Assembly: GCA_003956705.1 (NCBI GenBank)
Contig: QZCP01000259.1
Span: 1 to 64,000, forward strand
Source: Brevipalpus yothersi
Lineage: Eukaryota; Arthropoda; Arachnida; Trombidiformes; Tenuipalpidae
Direction: 5' to 3'
Length of the DNA stretch: 64,000 bases
Below the pieces are notes generated by a model, which saw nothing but the letters and a program-made list of their open reading frames with translations, did not search any database and was not told where the DNA came from. Below are positions 36,856 through 55,886 of the stretch, piece by piece; positions within the stretch are counted from its first letter, which is position 1; the number at the start of each line of letters is the position of its first letter. The translations under genes were made by a program, and so were the position numbers.

Positions 36856-37832
36856 GCTTATAATAGGATGTGGAACCGTCTTCTGCCGGGAATATCTCCT
36901 ATCGCTTTGTAAATTAGTTTTTTAAAGAGTTGTTTCATTCGAAAAATAAAAATACTTCCTCTCCAAGATTTTTTGCTTGTCCATTCGAGAAAACACCATG
37001 ATTTGAGATATTCTTCCATCGATTTAATGATTAAAACCTCATAGTTGTGAAATCCCCCTACTTTAGAGAGAATATTCTACCAAAATACATATCTTAATCT
37101 GACATGGGGACAACAGTTCGTGCCCTCTCTACAGTCGAGGGTTTTTCCAATCCTAAGAAGAAGAGATGAATCCTAGAAAATACTCGTTATATAGCAAAGA
37201 AGAGTTGACGTAAATTATAGAAGAGAAAAACCGAGTGCATATATCGATTACTTTGGACGTAATCGATTGCTCTTTGATTACTAATCCTTCATGAGTATCC
37301 CAAAAAGTAATCGTTGTCGAAGATATCTAATCTCAACCTGTCATAAAATTGAATTGAATGTCTTCATTTTTTGGCGCAGGAACAACTTATGAAGCTTGAT
37401 GTATTTCGATGAAAGTCTTGCCGGAATGAGATGAGGAATTTTCGAAGAGTTTATTAGACCGCCCGAAGGATTACCTCTCAACATCAGAGGATCAGATCAT
37501 TTAGGAATAAATAGCGCTTGAACTTTGGTAAATTTCAGTACAAGGTCCTGGTCAGTAAGAGGGCGAGATTTTGCACAAGATAGATTTCAAAGCATATATA
37601 GCAGAAGTATATATATTTTGAAAGTTGAAGTCTACTCAGGTCTTGAAAATAAGCTAATTTGCTTCTAATGCTATTTGTGAACGAGCACTTCAGTTTATTG
37701 CTGAAGAGTCTACTCTTGCCTTTCTCTCTCTGTTACCGGGACGATCACAGGGACAAATCTCGTGTAATCACAGGTTCATGAATAACTTCTCATCTAGATT
37801 GAGATAAATAATTTAGAGATAAAAGATGATTC
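36856..37832. other. Convergent 3' region between TSEN54 and OGDH
   Basis: 977 bases. The AATAAA near 36944 suits the TSEN54 end. Nothing else is recognised. Confidence 0.5.
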
Positions 37833-42631
<4,799 letters not shown>

Positions 42632-43143
42632 GGTGAAATTTTTTTTCGTATCACGAATAAAATATATTCAAAATATTACCATTGACTGGTTAACAAATAA
42701 TAATAAGGATCAAGTTCACACACAATGATCATACAGAGGTCAACAGAACGTACAGCAAAAAGAAGAAGGTATTCCACTATGTTTACGGTTGCACTATCTG
42801 TTTACCTTCCCCTTCACAAATTCAGGTGGAAAGAAAAGGTGAAGGTTACCAGCACAAATGTATTACAATCAAGCAATTGTTAACACAACCACTCGATCTA
42901 CTTTTTTCACTCTCACACACAATCGAGTGTAAAAGTGGATCAAGAAATTCCTTTTCGTTGATTACATACAAAATCAAGCCACTTTAATCAATGTTACTGT
43001 TAATGTGTGTGTACAGCTTCGGTGCGAAACTTGCAACTTGCCAATCAATGCTTTTGGTACGCAATTTGAATGGATACCAAACAGGATGTGGACAGAAGCC
43101 GGCTTTTTTTTGGTCCACGTTTTGGGGAGTGATTGAGTCACTT

Positions 43144-43180
<37 letters not shown>

Positions 43181-43864
43181 GGACATTGGTCATTAACACT
43201 AGAGGTGGGTTCATGAGGCTTGAGTTACATACATGATGAGCAACTGGCCACTTTTTTATGGGTATCATGGCTACAGTGATTAAGTGTTGATGTTCTTACA
43301 TCATCTGTAGCCATCATGTGTGAGCAATGTTTCATGTTGGAATGAAAGTTGGTTTTTTTAATGCCTTATATTGAGGCTCAAAATTGTGCGAAATCCAACA
43401 TATTCGACATTTGATTTGTGTGGAGATTCAGAGGCAAAATTGAAAATTTTTTCTTCACTTTCTTGAGGCATCAAGAAATTTTATTTGGGATGAGAAAAAA
43501 ATGACATCAGACAGTATATTCCATATTGAATTTTAGGATGAAATTGTGATTAAAATTGGAAAAGTTTTTTTTGCTACAATCTTTGATTGAAAATATATGC
43601 AATTTTTTTGTAAATTACAATTCTTTGAGCCTCATTACGTACTTGATGAGGTGACAACACCCCTCAAGAAATGAAAATGTTGCATGAAATTCAATCGATG
43701 CTTCATTTGACTCCCATTTGGAAAAAAATTGCAAAATCTCAGTAATATGAGGCACTGATGTTGCATCACTTGGAGATAATTCTCACAGAATAGAATCAGA
43801 TTTCTAGTGATGAAAGAAATTCACCAAATCAAATGGCTTTTCCCATTCGAATTTAAATTCAAAT
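42632..43864. other. Intergenic region, OGDH promoter side
   Basis: 1.2 kb between the OGDH start and the BBS1 stop, which share a strand. It holds a (CT)n run at 43149-43176 and no supported gene. Confidence 0.5.
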
Positions 43865-43981
43865 TCAGAGAGGAGATTCACTGGCAGGCATGTTTATTAT
43901 TGCGGTGATCAATGGCGTGATAACTTTCTCTTGCAACACATAGACCTATGTTGTTATAAAATATGAAGCAATATCCGAGAA

Positions 43982-44023
<42 letters not shown>

Positions 44024-46301
44024 ATATTTTGAAAAACAAGATTACGCAAGAAAGTTCATTATTTTCCATTGTACAACTAACCTTGATAATATCAGCAATA
44101 TTCAGCTCATTAACACTTTCTACTTTATTTGCGAAGGTGTATACCATACCAGGAGCAAGATAAGGCACTGGAATACAATTTCGACTTATTCGATAAATCT
44201 TGGTGTCACATGAGAACACTAAACTAAGGTTAGTCGATGGCTGGTCTAATGATGTATTCTGAACCTCAAGTACTAGTCGAAAAATAGGACCCAAACCATG
44301 AACCTGAGTTAGATACCAGAATAGAAAAAAGAACGACATTTTTTCAATCAAACTACTGAATACAAGCGAAAAAACTTATTTCCTTCATCCAACCTGAGCT
44401 GAAAGTTTCAAAGGATCCATTGTATTTGATGTCATCGGATTCAAACTCGATACGATCGCTTTCACATAGGATCTTGCGGTAATTAGTCTTAGTCGATATA
44501 AATCATGTTGGAAGGTACGATGAATGGCTAATTTTGTCGTCATCATCAAGAGGGAAGAAGACAAAAAAATAAGGGAAGAAAAAAATGATTAATTTAAGGA
44601 GCTTCCCATCCAAAGATCATCAAAGAAACCTCATATCTTACCAACTGCTTCATCTTTCTCTCGAAGTGGTTGATTGAGAAAAAGTTTACTCTTTTTGGGC
44701 AATATTAGCTTTGGCACTTGAGACACATTAGTATCAGACTCTTTAGGAACAAATGTTGCTGTTCTTTTCAATATTTTTATCAAAAGATGCCCACTACGTG
44801 ACACCATAACCAGTGTATTATCTTCTCGACCATATCGTCCAAATTTCATGGAAGTAATTACATCATCTATCTCAATGGTATCCACTCTCACTTTTCCATT
44901 GTGTAGAAAAATTTTCCCATCATCTACAGCCACTGCAATCAGTGTGATGCCCAGTATTTCAATATCAAATGCAGCGATACAAGTTATTCCAAAAGGTTCG
45001 GTCGATAATTTCCACATTCTAAGGCCATTGGTAGCAAAACAGGACACATTACTGTCCATAGTAGCCACTACAATGTTACCATTGGCCAATGCTATACCAA
45101 CAGGCTGAGAATTTAGTTGAACACACAATCGACCTGTCTTGAGGTCTCTCTTGATCATGTAAATGCATGCGTCTCGACATGAAACGATGATTTTGTATTC
45201 CACATTGAATAGGCCACTTACTTGAAGGAATACTGGAACGCTCGGTAATTGAACCTAGAATATTTGGAAAATAGAGATTATGTTGACAGTGCTTCTATAC
45301 ATATACCTGAATATCGCATGAGCTAGCTCCATGAAATGATTTCAACATCTTATAAATATTGTGATGACTTGAGAAGAAAAACTCTGTCCCCAGAAATCAA
45401 TATTCTCGAAACTTACCGATGAAAGTATCGTGAAGGCATCTGGTTCAATTATGAAAATATCACGATTCTCAGTTCCAATCACAATGCAGCTCAGATTATT
45501 TTCCTCTTCCACAGTCTTTTTCATTGTGGCCACACAAGTGATCATGTTTGGACGTTTCAATGGCAAAGATCTGTGAACAGTTATAAACTCTTCTTGAGCT
45601 GTTATAGTTGAAAGTTCCAATAATGCCTGAGATCTAGCTGATAGATTTGAATCTCCAATCTCAATTCCGAGCGATTCTAGTATTCCTCTCAATGTTATTG
45701 AATCAATCTTATTCTCTCGAATATTAGACCAAGCTTCTCTCTCCACTTGATGAACATCCAAACTAGGTAAACTAAATTTGTAGAAAGGTTTCATATCCTT
45801 ATATATGTATAAAAAGCATCCGGAAGCCACACCAATCGCAGGAATTCTGGGCTCCTTGGAATCCATATGGAATGTAATCACACCACATGGACAATCAATT
45901 AGGGTTATCTGAGATAGCATAGAGGTACCACGATAGATGTTGAGCTTCATTCCTCGAATTGCATCACCAAGATCGGCGATCACCAACTTTTGATCTCCAT
46001 CACCATTGAGATCACAAAAGCACATACATGCAGTATGAGTATATAAACCAGCTGATTGGTCAATGAACGCCAATAGCCACTTGTCTGATGATGGAGACAC
46101 TTTTTCAGGTGGAATTTTGGTGGAATTTTCTGTCCGATTGCTTGATACAGGCCTTCAAATGGAATAAATAGTTGATACTGTACTATTCATTTCAAATTTC
46201 AAATTTCAAAACTTTCAAGTTACTCACTGAGAATCTTTTTCCTCATACTCATCATCATCTATTGGCTCAGAGTTTGGATATTCATAGCTGAGAGATTCCA
46301 T
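43865..46301 (-). CDS. BBS1: Bardet-Biedl syndrome 1 protein, BBSome subunit
   Basis: Six exons (46228-46301, 45417-46152, 44642-45254, 44394-44527, 44082-44303, 43865-43945) give 619 residues; human BBS1 has 593. BBS1 is the BBSome subunit that binds the Arl6/BBS3 GTPase and takes membrane cargo into and out of cilia. After an acidic N-terminal leader comes the beta-propeller: WLLAFIDQSAGLYTHTACMC, LNGDGDQKLVIADLGD, ITCVATMKK, VQLPSVPVFLQVSG, and FGRYGREDNTLVMVSRSG with LLIKILKRTATFVP. The linker helices (HRTFQHDLYRLRL) and the C-terminal GAE domain (VHGLGPIFRLVLEVQN ... ADIIK | VYVLQEK ... INMPASE) follow. The last exon carries the conserved NMP near the terminus. Intron 5 has a GA tract (CT in the sense direction). 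Retention of BBS1 fits an animal with sensory cilia. Confidence 0.95.
43986..44019. repeat. (GA)n tract in BBS1 intron 5
   Basis: 34-base GA run; CT on the sense strand. Confidence 0.95.
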
Positions 46302-47867
46302 AATCAAATGAGTACAATTAAGGAAACAGTTCTAGTTCAGCAATGCTGAAATATGAAGACTTTTGATTGAAAGTGTGCTTTTGTTGTATTCTTTCGATCA
46401 TCACCAAGGTTACCTTCGATTGAAATATTCTTTCGGCAATATTAGTGTGATCAACGTTCTTCATCTCTGAGATAACATTCTTTTGAGAGACAATTTACAG
46501 ACCTGAGCAATTAATTTTTCCAAAAATTATGATTGATATTTGATGATACTGGAGAATGTTTCTGGAAATATTCCTATTTTGCTTTCATTCAATAAGCTTT
46601 CATTGCTAAGTTCAGCTTACAAGTTGTTAGTTTCTTTAAGGAAGCTTTCACTTTGTAAGCCCAAATGATTAACTTATTCGCTTAACTTGAACAAGTGATT
46701 TGAAGGAATTCTTCCAATTAGAGCAAAAAATTACCTAAAGAATAAACGAGAATATCTGCAGTAGTTCTCAGTAATACCTGAAATTGTGTCTGTAGACAAA
46801 AAAATTGATGGTAAACTTTAATTTATACCGATTTTCTCAACCAAGTAAAATTTATGAAGACTCATATGACAAATGATCATTCTTAATGACTGAATGCTAT
46901 TCCCTATCCCTGCCTTGAGGTTCATGACTAATTAGAATTAATTCAATTTTGTTTCCCATAGAATATACCAAAAGAATATCTATCATTCGAGTCATCTGGA
47001 TCAAATAAATATGAAGCATTGGAGCGAAGTCGAGTTTTTTTTACTCAATTTTTTTTTCTTCAAAGATACTTTACCCAGCTCAAATAATAATGAAGAGAAA
47101 AATCTAATAAGTGTTAAGTGCGTATTTTGCCTCCAGAGATACAAAGAATTAAACAAATACAATCTCTGTAATCGATTCTGAAAAAGAGACTAGAGGAAGA
47201 ATGGTAAAGGAAAAAATAAAAGGATAAAAAGAGTTTGCGCCCACAAATCATGTGGCCAATTTAAGCCTTGCTCCCAGACGTGCACAAAACTTGGCTCTCT
47301 CTTTCTATCTTGACATTTATTTTAGTGTACAGAATTGTTCTTCATATACTATACTAACAGTGGATTGTTCAGTTTGAGAAACTTTCCCAAGTACTGTTAA
47401 TCATCCATATCCCGAAAATTTTGTGTTCAGAATGTACGAACATATGAGTGTCCAAACTATTCAATGTCTACAATTCTTCCAGAATACATTGTCAACTGAT
47501 TCGATCGTTTCATGACGTGATCAGTTAACTCTTTGTTTTGGGAATCTGTAAATCGATTGTTCCAATATTGACAATACATACTGGCCATCCAGGTGTATGA
47601 TATACTTGTTTCTAGTCAACGATAATGATCTAATCCATCAATATCGTCGATTCTCTCAACAGCTGGAAATCTTACACGAGAATCCCTAGAATTCAATTTC
47701 AATTTTTATTGTATGTTATACTCATAATATTGCCGTTCTCATAGTTTTTTTGAGAAATATAAACTCAAAATTAATTCTATTCGATTGAAAAAGTTCTCTA
47801 ATATCAATAATGATACTTATTGACAGCTCTTGAGTATTCGAAAAAATATGCTTCCAACCCAGAATTC
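46302..47867. other. Divergent intergenic region between BBS1 and the GPCR exon
   Basis: 1.6 kb, AT-rich, no supported gene. It contains the BBS1 promoter side and possibly the 5' UTR or first intron of the GPCR; an acceptor-like TTATTGACAG lies at about 47826. Confidence 0.5.
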
Positions 47868-48170
47868 ATGATGAATGACCAAAATCCGATCATCAATATC
47901 GCAAAAATTGTGTCCACAAGTGATTATTACGGTCCCATGTCTTTATACAATGGAGCTAGTGAAATTGGTGTTGGTTCATCAAATTCAATCATCACCAATT
48001 TAACCTCATCATTTATCCATGTGAACAGTTTACATACGGATAATTCGACCAGTGAAAATCTTGGAATGATTATTCCTTTGGGCTTCGGATTGTACACATT
48101 AAGTTTGCTCACTTTTTTAGGCAATGCTATGGTTGTCCATGTAATCCGGGCTGAAAGAAAACTTCGAACG
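47868..48170 (+). CDS. First coding exon of a class A (amine-like) GPCR
   Basis: From ATG 47868 (followed by a second ATG), 101 codons run to a donor, ACG|GTCAGT at 48171, in phase 0. The extracellular N-terminus is about 65 residues with two N-glycosylation sequons (NLTS and NSTS). Transmembrane helix 1 then reads MIIPLGFGLYTLSLLTFLGN with the class A GN pair, followed by AMVVHVIRAERKLRT, the start of intracellular loop 1. The loop resembles the (S)ERKLHTVGN of histamine H1 and related amine receptors, so an amine-type receptor is the best guess, but the ligand cannot be inferred. No exon for helices 2-7 was found to the right edge, so the gene is partial here. An upstream exon is possible because an acceptor-like site lies 42 bases before the ATG. 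Confidence 0.75.
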
Positions 48171-51100
48171 GTCAGTATACAAGTGATCATCACTTTTCTT
48201 CATCTTTCATAACAATTGCTATTATTCTTCTCTCTAATTTATGTTTGTTCCTTATATTCCTAATACTATTCCTTAAAATTAATGATTTTTTCGCTAATGG
48301 AAAACTTTTATCATCTGTTGCATGACATTGTTCATCCTATTCCTTCGCCTTTTGAGCCTAAGAGCTAAGATGCGATGTGCATCATAACAGTATGTATATG
48401 CAAAAAAGTGTGGTAATGATGTGATCATCTTGTGTCAAGAGCCTTTATGCAAAATTAGGAGGGAATATTCGGGGAGGTGAAGAGGAATAAGATATCGTGT
48501 ATCTCATCATGTTACTCGATGTAAAAATCTCAAAATCTTCAGGGAGACCTTTTCTCAACAGGAGTTTCAAAGATTTTGTAACACCAAGATCCATGAACTT
48601 GTGTTTAAATGACTTTTTTCTGCTCCACTCGAGAAAAATTCATGGATTTGAATGGAATTGTGAAAGATCAGTGGAAAAAAGTATATAGAGATGTATTCAA
48701 CTCCTTCTTATCTTAGGGAATTGATCTCGATTTTTACTCCATACACCATCTTTCTTTCTCATAAAATATTCTATGGAGATCAAATGCAAATCTAGTCGAG
48801 ATAGATGTGCTGCTTAGTAAGCAGAATACTTCTTCTCTCAAGTCCTTCTCTCCTTCCTATCACTCAAGAATTGTCTGCAAAAAGTAACTTGAAGAGAGAG
48901 AGAAAAAAAAATTCCAAATACTTAGCCCCTTGAATTTCCTGTGAACCTATTCATTCTATGGGAAAGAAGTGTGAAAAATTTCAGCCATCCTTTATCCTCT
49001 TGGTGTTTGGCATTTTTAACACTCAGGATAGGGATGAATTCCCATTCCTTTGGAATTATCTATAAGTTTCAGTGAAAGACTATTCTGCCTAAAAGGGGCA
49101 CAGAAGGAGATTTTCTTGGAAAGAGGGGAGATTTCCATCCTGTTTCAATTTAAGTGGGAAATTGATCCATTTTGATGAAAAAACATCCTCTCGCTGATCA
49201 TTTCTACTAACTCTACACACTATTTAAAATGAATTGATGTAGGTCTTGTTTGTCCTTATCAGAAGTTTTTTTGAATAAATTAAGAGGATTTTTCTACTTT
49301 TCCGAATTAAGATAGACTTATAACGGTTCTTCCATTTTTTTTCGTATTTAAGAACGTCTGAAAACATGATCACTCTCACATTTTATGTGATTTCAGAGAA
49401 AATTATTTCAATAAACTCAAGAATAGGTTGATTCTGGGATTTCTGAACGATACCTTGTGTAAATTGAGAACTTTTAGCATCCTTGATCATGAATTGAAAC
49501 ACTAATCTGGAATGACTAATTCAAGAAGCTTAAGAATGTCTAATGGATCACATTCTTCAGACAATCGAACTCCAAGACTATGGGAGTAAAGTCACAGAAA
49601 GTCTTCTGGGTTGTATTGTGAAAGTTCTAAAAAAAGATGTGTCTCCCACAAGTGTATTATGCGATCTTGGGAGTAAAATTTTGAATTCATTAAACGATTT
49701 GAACTTGAACAGTTGGAATTCAGTAGGGGATTCCAATGTATAATTATCAATGCTAAGCCTTTTTTCCTCTTTTACTCAATTGAAAAATCAAATACATTTA
49801 AGAGGAGGAATCTACTCAGTTGCCAAGAGATTGAAGAAGTGCAACAAACTCATTAGCAAGGCATATAATTTCTATTTGAGCTTGAAAGGATTCATCTTAG
49901 ACACTATCTCTAATTATACCGAGGGGAAATGGTGACTTTTATTAGAAGTAATTTTCTTGGCTTATCTCAGAAAATTGTGCAATATCAGATTGAACTCATT
50001 GCCATCATTATTGTCAGAATAATTTCCACTGTTTCAACATTCCAGTTATGTTTTGAAAAATTGATGCCTTGAGCTCGGCCCTTGTCTGCAACTGAACTGA
50101 TTAATTATTCCCTTCAAAGTGTATTCACAAAATTAAACCTTCATGATGATGAGAATTCATATATTCCAACTCTGTTACCCCTACACACACTTGCTATCCG
50201 TTATCGTGGAAATTTCCATATTTATGGAGATTTATTGAGAATAGACAATAGTGTACAAGTTCATACGAAAATTATTCTGATAATGTGGTGATGTCACCCA
50301 AATATGATATTAGCTGATTGATTGAACTCACGTAAGTTCATGGTCACATTCTAATCAACCAGAAAATTTAAGTTGAAATATGAAGATTCTTTGAGTAGAT
50401 CTTGTTTGAGAATTTATAGAGCCTCTCTTGCACTCTTTCTCTCGTAAAGAATACATTTTTTCCCGCTAGAAGATAAAGTATAACAAAATAAATACCAATA
50501 AAGAGCTGATGGAGGAGTTTTTCTTGCTCTTTCATACACAAGATCATATTTTTTGTCTCCAAGCTCATATTGAAGTAAACTATTTTTGGAGCCTCAAGAT
50601 TTTCAATCATGTCTGGAGCCTCCAAGATGTGGAACAGAAGAAAAAGATTTCACATCAGCTCAAAAAAGAATGTTCTGACAGTGTGAGAAATGAACGATGA
50701 TCTTCCTCTCTTCTCAGTTGATGAATGCTGGATCTCATATTTCGAAGTGAATCAAAGATCAATGAAGTTCAGCTCAAATGAACCTCATTTGTTCAATTTT
50801 GTTGAAAGAAATTTTTACCAAAATTGACCTGAAGGAGTTTGAAAGTTTCTGTTTCAACAATTTGCTATTTTTTCTCTTTTATTTGTAGGGTTGGTATTTT
50901 TATTACTTTTCATTTGTCGAGTAATACAATTCTTGAAAGCCTATTGTTGGAATTCAGAAGCCTCACAAATTTTCATGAGCTTGAAAAGGCAAATCTTAGC
51001 CTTCAGGGCTGTAAAGATAACCGATACCTGCCTGATAACGCTTAGAATAACTTCCTGGGGGCCTATGAAACAAAAGTTTGTGACTCGTTAGAAAATTGTC

Positions 51101-54100
51101 TCTAGAAATGCGTGACCATCTTCACCAAGAACCTATTGTATGCCCAATTGTTATTCCAGATTTGATATTTGATAGAAACTCAAAATGGAAAAGTAGAAGA
51201 AATAAATCTTGCACAGTAAGTGATAAATCAGATCTCGAATAGTTATGTGTGGGTGTCCAGTAAAAGAGTGAGAGGGCTAATTTTTTGACCAAAGATTTTG
51301 TCGAAAAAAGTGTCTCCACAAAATGCACCATATTACTTGATGTTCAATGATGTCAGGTAGATTCAATTATAAGGGAAAAAAAGCGGAAATTGGTTACAAA
51401 AGCTAAGAACTTATGACCATATGTATCATTATTATAGATAGAGAAAATCGTGTGCCTATGAGTGCTAAACCTTTGTGCTTCGCCAATCTCAGCTACTTTT
51501 ACTTCGTTCAATTCCTCTCTTTTTCTTTCTGACTCCTGCTGATAGTCATTCAACTTGATCAATGTCTTTTCCTGGAGGCTCTAATATGCCTCTAATGAAT
51601 TATTATTTCTCCTCTGTGCGTGTGTAGTTGAGTTAGCCAGTGGAACCATACTGGACTTTGGCCATAAGAATAGTGATGGCTGACAGATGAGATGGTGATA
51701 AGAAGGAATACTCTCTTTCTTCCATCCTCTTTCTATGCTCCAGTGGAAGGAATAGACTTTATTCCAGTATGTCAGTCAGAAGTGGTGTGTTTCCTATGGA
51801 CTGTGTCTGGAGTTAGATTTTGATGTCAGCAAGGCGAGATGATCTGATGAGATGACCAAGACGATGTGCGATGGGCTTACATACACACAATTCTACCGGA
51901 AAAGAATAAACTGATAGACATGGTCATGGAAAATCTAGCTTCACACACATACACAATAGTCAAGTATAAGGTTCCATTCTAGTACTCTAATTGTGCTGGT
52001 ACTAAGAATATAGTGGACTTTATTCGTCTTCTTCTTATTCTTACCCAAAAAGATGTTCCATTCATTCATTATCACTGAATGAACGAAAAAGAAAGAGAGC
52101 GAAAAGGAGGAAGTAGAAGAAAAACGTACCAAAAAGGAAGAAGAGCAATAAAAGGCAAGATTGGTGAAGAAAAAAGAGGAGACGAATTGATCATGTTTCA
52201 TCATAGACTGTATTCCATGAGATCAAAAAGTAGATAGAAATCTGCGGATATTGAGAAACAGTGTTCTCAAGTAAGTGTCGAAAAGATTTGGTTGCGAAAA
52301 ATCGTTTGGTTCATAGATTTTATCCTCCAGAAAATGAAGGTAAATTGTTAGGCATCTTGAGTTCAGGTAAAGTGTTTAGTCACACTCATGATAGTTAAGA
52401 GAAGAAAAAAGAGGAACCAGTGTCACTCAATGGTGTCCATGAGTAATGATCATGAGTTTTATGTGAGTCCATGTTTGCTCAATCATGGAAGCGTTTCTTG
52501 GTAAGCGATTCTATTCTCCCAAGTATTTGTGGAAAGGAATACTATAGTCACCAGAGCTTAGATGGAATAATTTGTCTAGGTCAGAAGGGAATGCTCAGTG
52601 GATTGTCACCGAAATACCGAAATTATTCAGTGGCAATAACTTTTTCCTCGAATTTTTTCATTAAATTCAATAGAAGAGATGAGTTGTCATTTTATTTTTT
52701 GATAAAAAAATCGAGTTTTTCAGGTAAATTTTCATCTTTCATACCTTGATATAGATTTGTATATCTTTTTTGAGACACTTCGAATCCTTTTTAGGCAAAA
52801 CTCTATCGAAAATTTTCCATGATGAGCTTATCACTATTCAATCCAAAAATATTCAAAAATTGAAATATATATGTCTCCGAAAATATTCTCTGGTATTTTT
52901 TTGGGAACAGAATCGCTGATTTGAACCTCAACGGGGTACAAAATTATGTGCATGCATAACTTCAATAGCTAAGTTTAAAGTCTATTTTTTAGGCTGAATG
53001 AGCAGACCTCAAAGAGGTAAATATTTGTTCATCTGGAAAAAATTTCCACTAATATTAGAAACTCGATTTACATATTTTTTTCACTATATTTTACTTTGTA
53101 TTTACAAACTCAAATTCAAGTATCATGGCATGTAAGGCACGATGTTGACATGAAAACCTCATCTCTATTTCTTCTACAATGTCAATGCTGGTTATAGCAG
53201 AGTTACTGTATTCTTTTGCCATATTTTATATTCAATGAATCACGAAATAGAATATCAATAAAATGTAACATCAATTCTATACATCCCACATAGTCACGGA
53301 AGTAGAATGGCTCAATAATCCTTACAATCAGCATACTTTCATTCACAAAATTGATATATTGAGCTGATTCTGGTGGATACTCAGATGTATTCTTTATTCA
53401 CAGGCATGAAGAAAAAACTAGCAAACTCTGCAAGTACAATTCTTCTTCCCATAGAATACAAGATCAGTTAGATCAAATTGGTGATGATCCATCTCAATCA
53501 ACTAGCTGACTCAACATTCATATATTTTCTTAAATACCCTCATATTATCATTACCCTTTCAACCCTTATTACTAGGGTAAAACTCAATGGAATATATTCA
53601 AATTACCATCATTATTTACCTCTGAATTCAATGGAAGTGAGGAGGAAAACTTTGTATCAGCACTTTCACAAACCTTACGGTTTACTTCTCTCATGTAAGG
53701 GAAGAATCTTGAGCACTTCCTCTTTTGTAACTTCAAGTCATCTGAGAAGCTATTCAGCTGGGAAAGAGAATACATTATCTATTCTGATTTCTTTCATGAT
53801 TTTTATTGCAATATCCTCATACATATACTGTTAGTATCTAGTGTTTATGTGTGTGTGTGTGTGTATGTTGATTTTGTTGGATACAAAACGAAACAACTCA
53901 TATAAGAGGCCAGTCACATGGGAGTTAATATGATACTTTCTCTATTTTGTCACTTTTTTTATTCTCACAAGATTATTCCAGCAGCCCTGAGAACATGCCA
54001 ATTACATGGAAAATTCGTGGAAACTTTCACTATCTTGATCCAGAGGCGAGACTTATATACAGGAAAAGTGTAACATTTTTGTTTCACTTTGATGTAGCTT

Positions 54101-55857
54101 CTGTTGTCCTATCTGTCGATCTTATATATCTTGTGTATAGAACCAAAGAAGTCAAAGTACCCGAGAATCTGTCGGTAGAATAACTTGGAGAATTTATTTT
54201 CCTCTCCATCTATCGTATGTTTTCCATTTCAAATGGTAGAAAGTGAAGATGAGATGCAGAAAACTCATCACAATTCTTTGTGTCACAGCCGATCGAATAA
54301 TGTCATAGAATACCTTCAGATTCAGAGGCTTGTCTTTTGTTTTTCTTTATTCCTCCTCTTTTTCTCTCACATACATACACACACACTTTCTTTCTTTCTC
54401 TTCTATTTCTTCTCTCTGATTTTGTTTGCTTTCTGTTTATCACTTCTACTGTTGAATCTGAGTGACATTATTCCTTACTTCCTTTTGGATAGTATTTTCC
54501 ACATTCTTACTGGTGGAGTATGTGTATTCTTTTACCTCCTATGGTGAACTCTTTTTCCGTTATGCAGGAGCGAAAATGACACCAATATTTCTATATACCT
54601 AAAACTAGATAAACTTCGGGAACAAAGCCAAAAACTGGTCAACAACAACAGCAACAAAAAATAACTGGACCCAAAGGAATGGCTATTTTATATATAAAAG
54701 AGAGAGAGACAGAAAGAGAAAAGTTTTCCCATTGATTTTATTACTTAAGTATCGCTGCAAGTGAGGTGTGAATGGATGCCATTAAGTCATCTTTTGAGCT
54801 GAAAATCACTTTGAACACCCAATAATGTGCCCAAAAAATGAAGTCCATTTTCAACTTTCCTATTGTAAAACTTTCTACTCTCTTCTCCTCAACCTCGTAA
54901 AGCAATGAAAGAGTTGAGTAAAAACCTTTCAATTTTCAAAGACGCTTTGAGTGATTCAATTCTTCATCTTCACCACAAAATCTATATGTTTGTCTGGTTA
55001 AGCCTCCACTCTTCTTGAGTGCTGCAATGTTGCTTCCATTTTCATTGAATATAGCGAAAAATTTGATTTAAAAAAGTGAGAACAAATCATCAAACATTTT
55101 TCTTTCCCTTTTTTTCTCTCCATTTGAGTGTGTGTATATGACAGCAATGTAATCGACTCGTTATTTTGTGCTTGAATCATAGAATTTCATACTATTCTCT
55201 TTAATCTTCACTTTCATTCGTTTTCTCTTTGCATGATCAAAACTTCTTGACGAATTCTACCAAATATCCCAGTACATCCTTGTTACATGAATATTGATCT
55301 ATATTCTATTTAAATGTGTTCGTTTTTCCCTAGTATTTTGGAATATTTGGGAATAAAAATGTCGGTTATGATCGTCATTTACACCTGAAAGAAAGAATAA
55401 TTTTTTTCTTTGTTGATCTTGATAGATCTTGTGTATTTGTGGTATACAGATCTTCTTCCAACAAAAAGCAAATAATATGATAATACGTGAATAGAGAAGG
55501 AAATATTGATATTGACTATATTTTTGTGATCGTGAGACTGAAAAAATTGGATTCTCAGTCATACTAAAGAAGATTTGAGTGAAAGAAAGGAGAAAAGTTT
55601 CAATACATTCGGAAATGACATATATATTTTGCCTTTCTCCCCTAAAGTGAATAACCAGAAGTCAACTTTAACAAAAGCGATAATCTCTTGAAATAAAATG
55701 TTCACCGTGTATGCTGTACAAGAGAATGAGATTCCCTCTTGTTATCAACTGAATAGTAATCTGAAGGGCTGTGTGTGTGCAAGGAAGTAGAATAGAGAAG
55801 AAAAAAGCTTCAAATCATTGTATTACTTAGAGCAGCAATATGCCTCTACAGTTCTTC

Positions 55858-55886
55858 TCTCTTCTTCTTCTTCTTCTTCTTCTTCT
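55858..55886. repeat. (CTT)n microsatellite
   Basis: TCTTCTTCT run of about nine units, the main trinucleotide repeat outside coding DNA. Confidence 0.9.

Noticed and set aside
54185..54547. Hydrophobic 120-codon frame as a candidate GPCR helix exon
   Set aside because: The hydrophobicity comes from CT/TTC-rich low complexity. It lacks the LAVADL-type or DRY motifs expected of helices 2-3.
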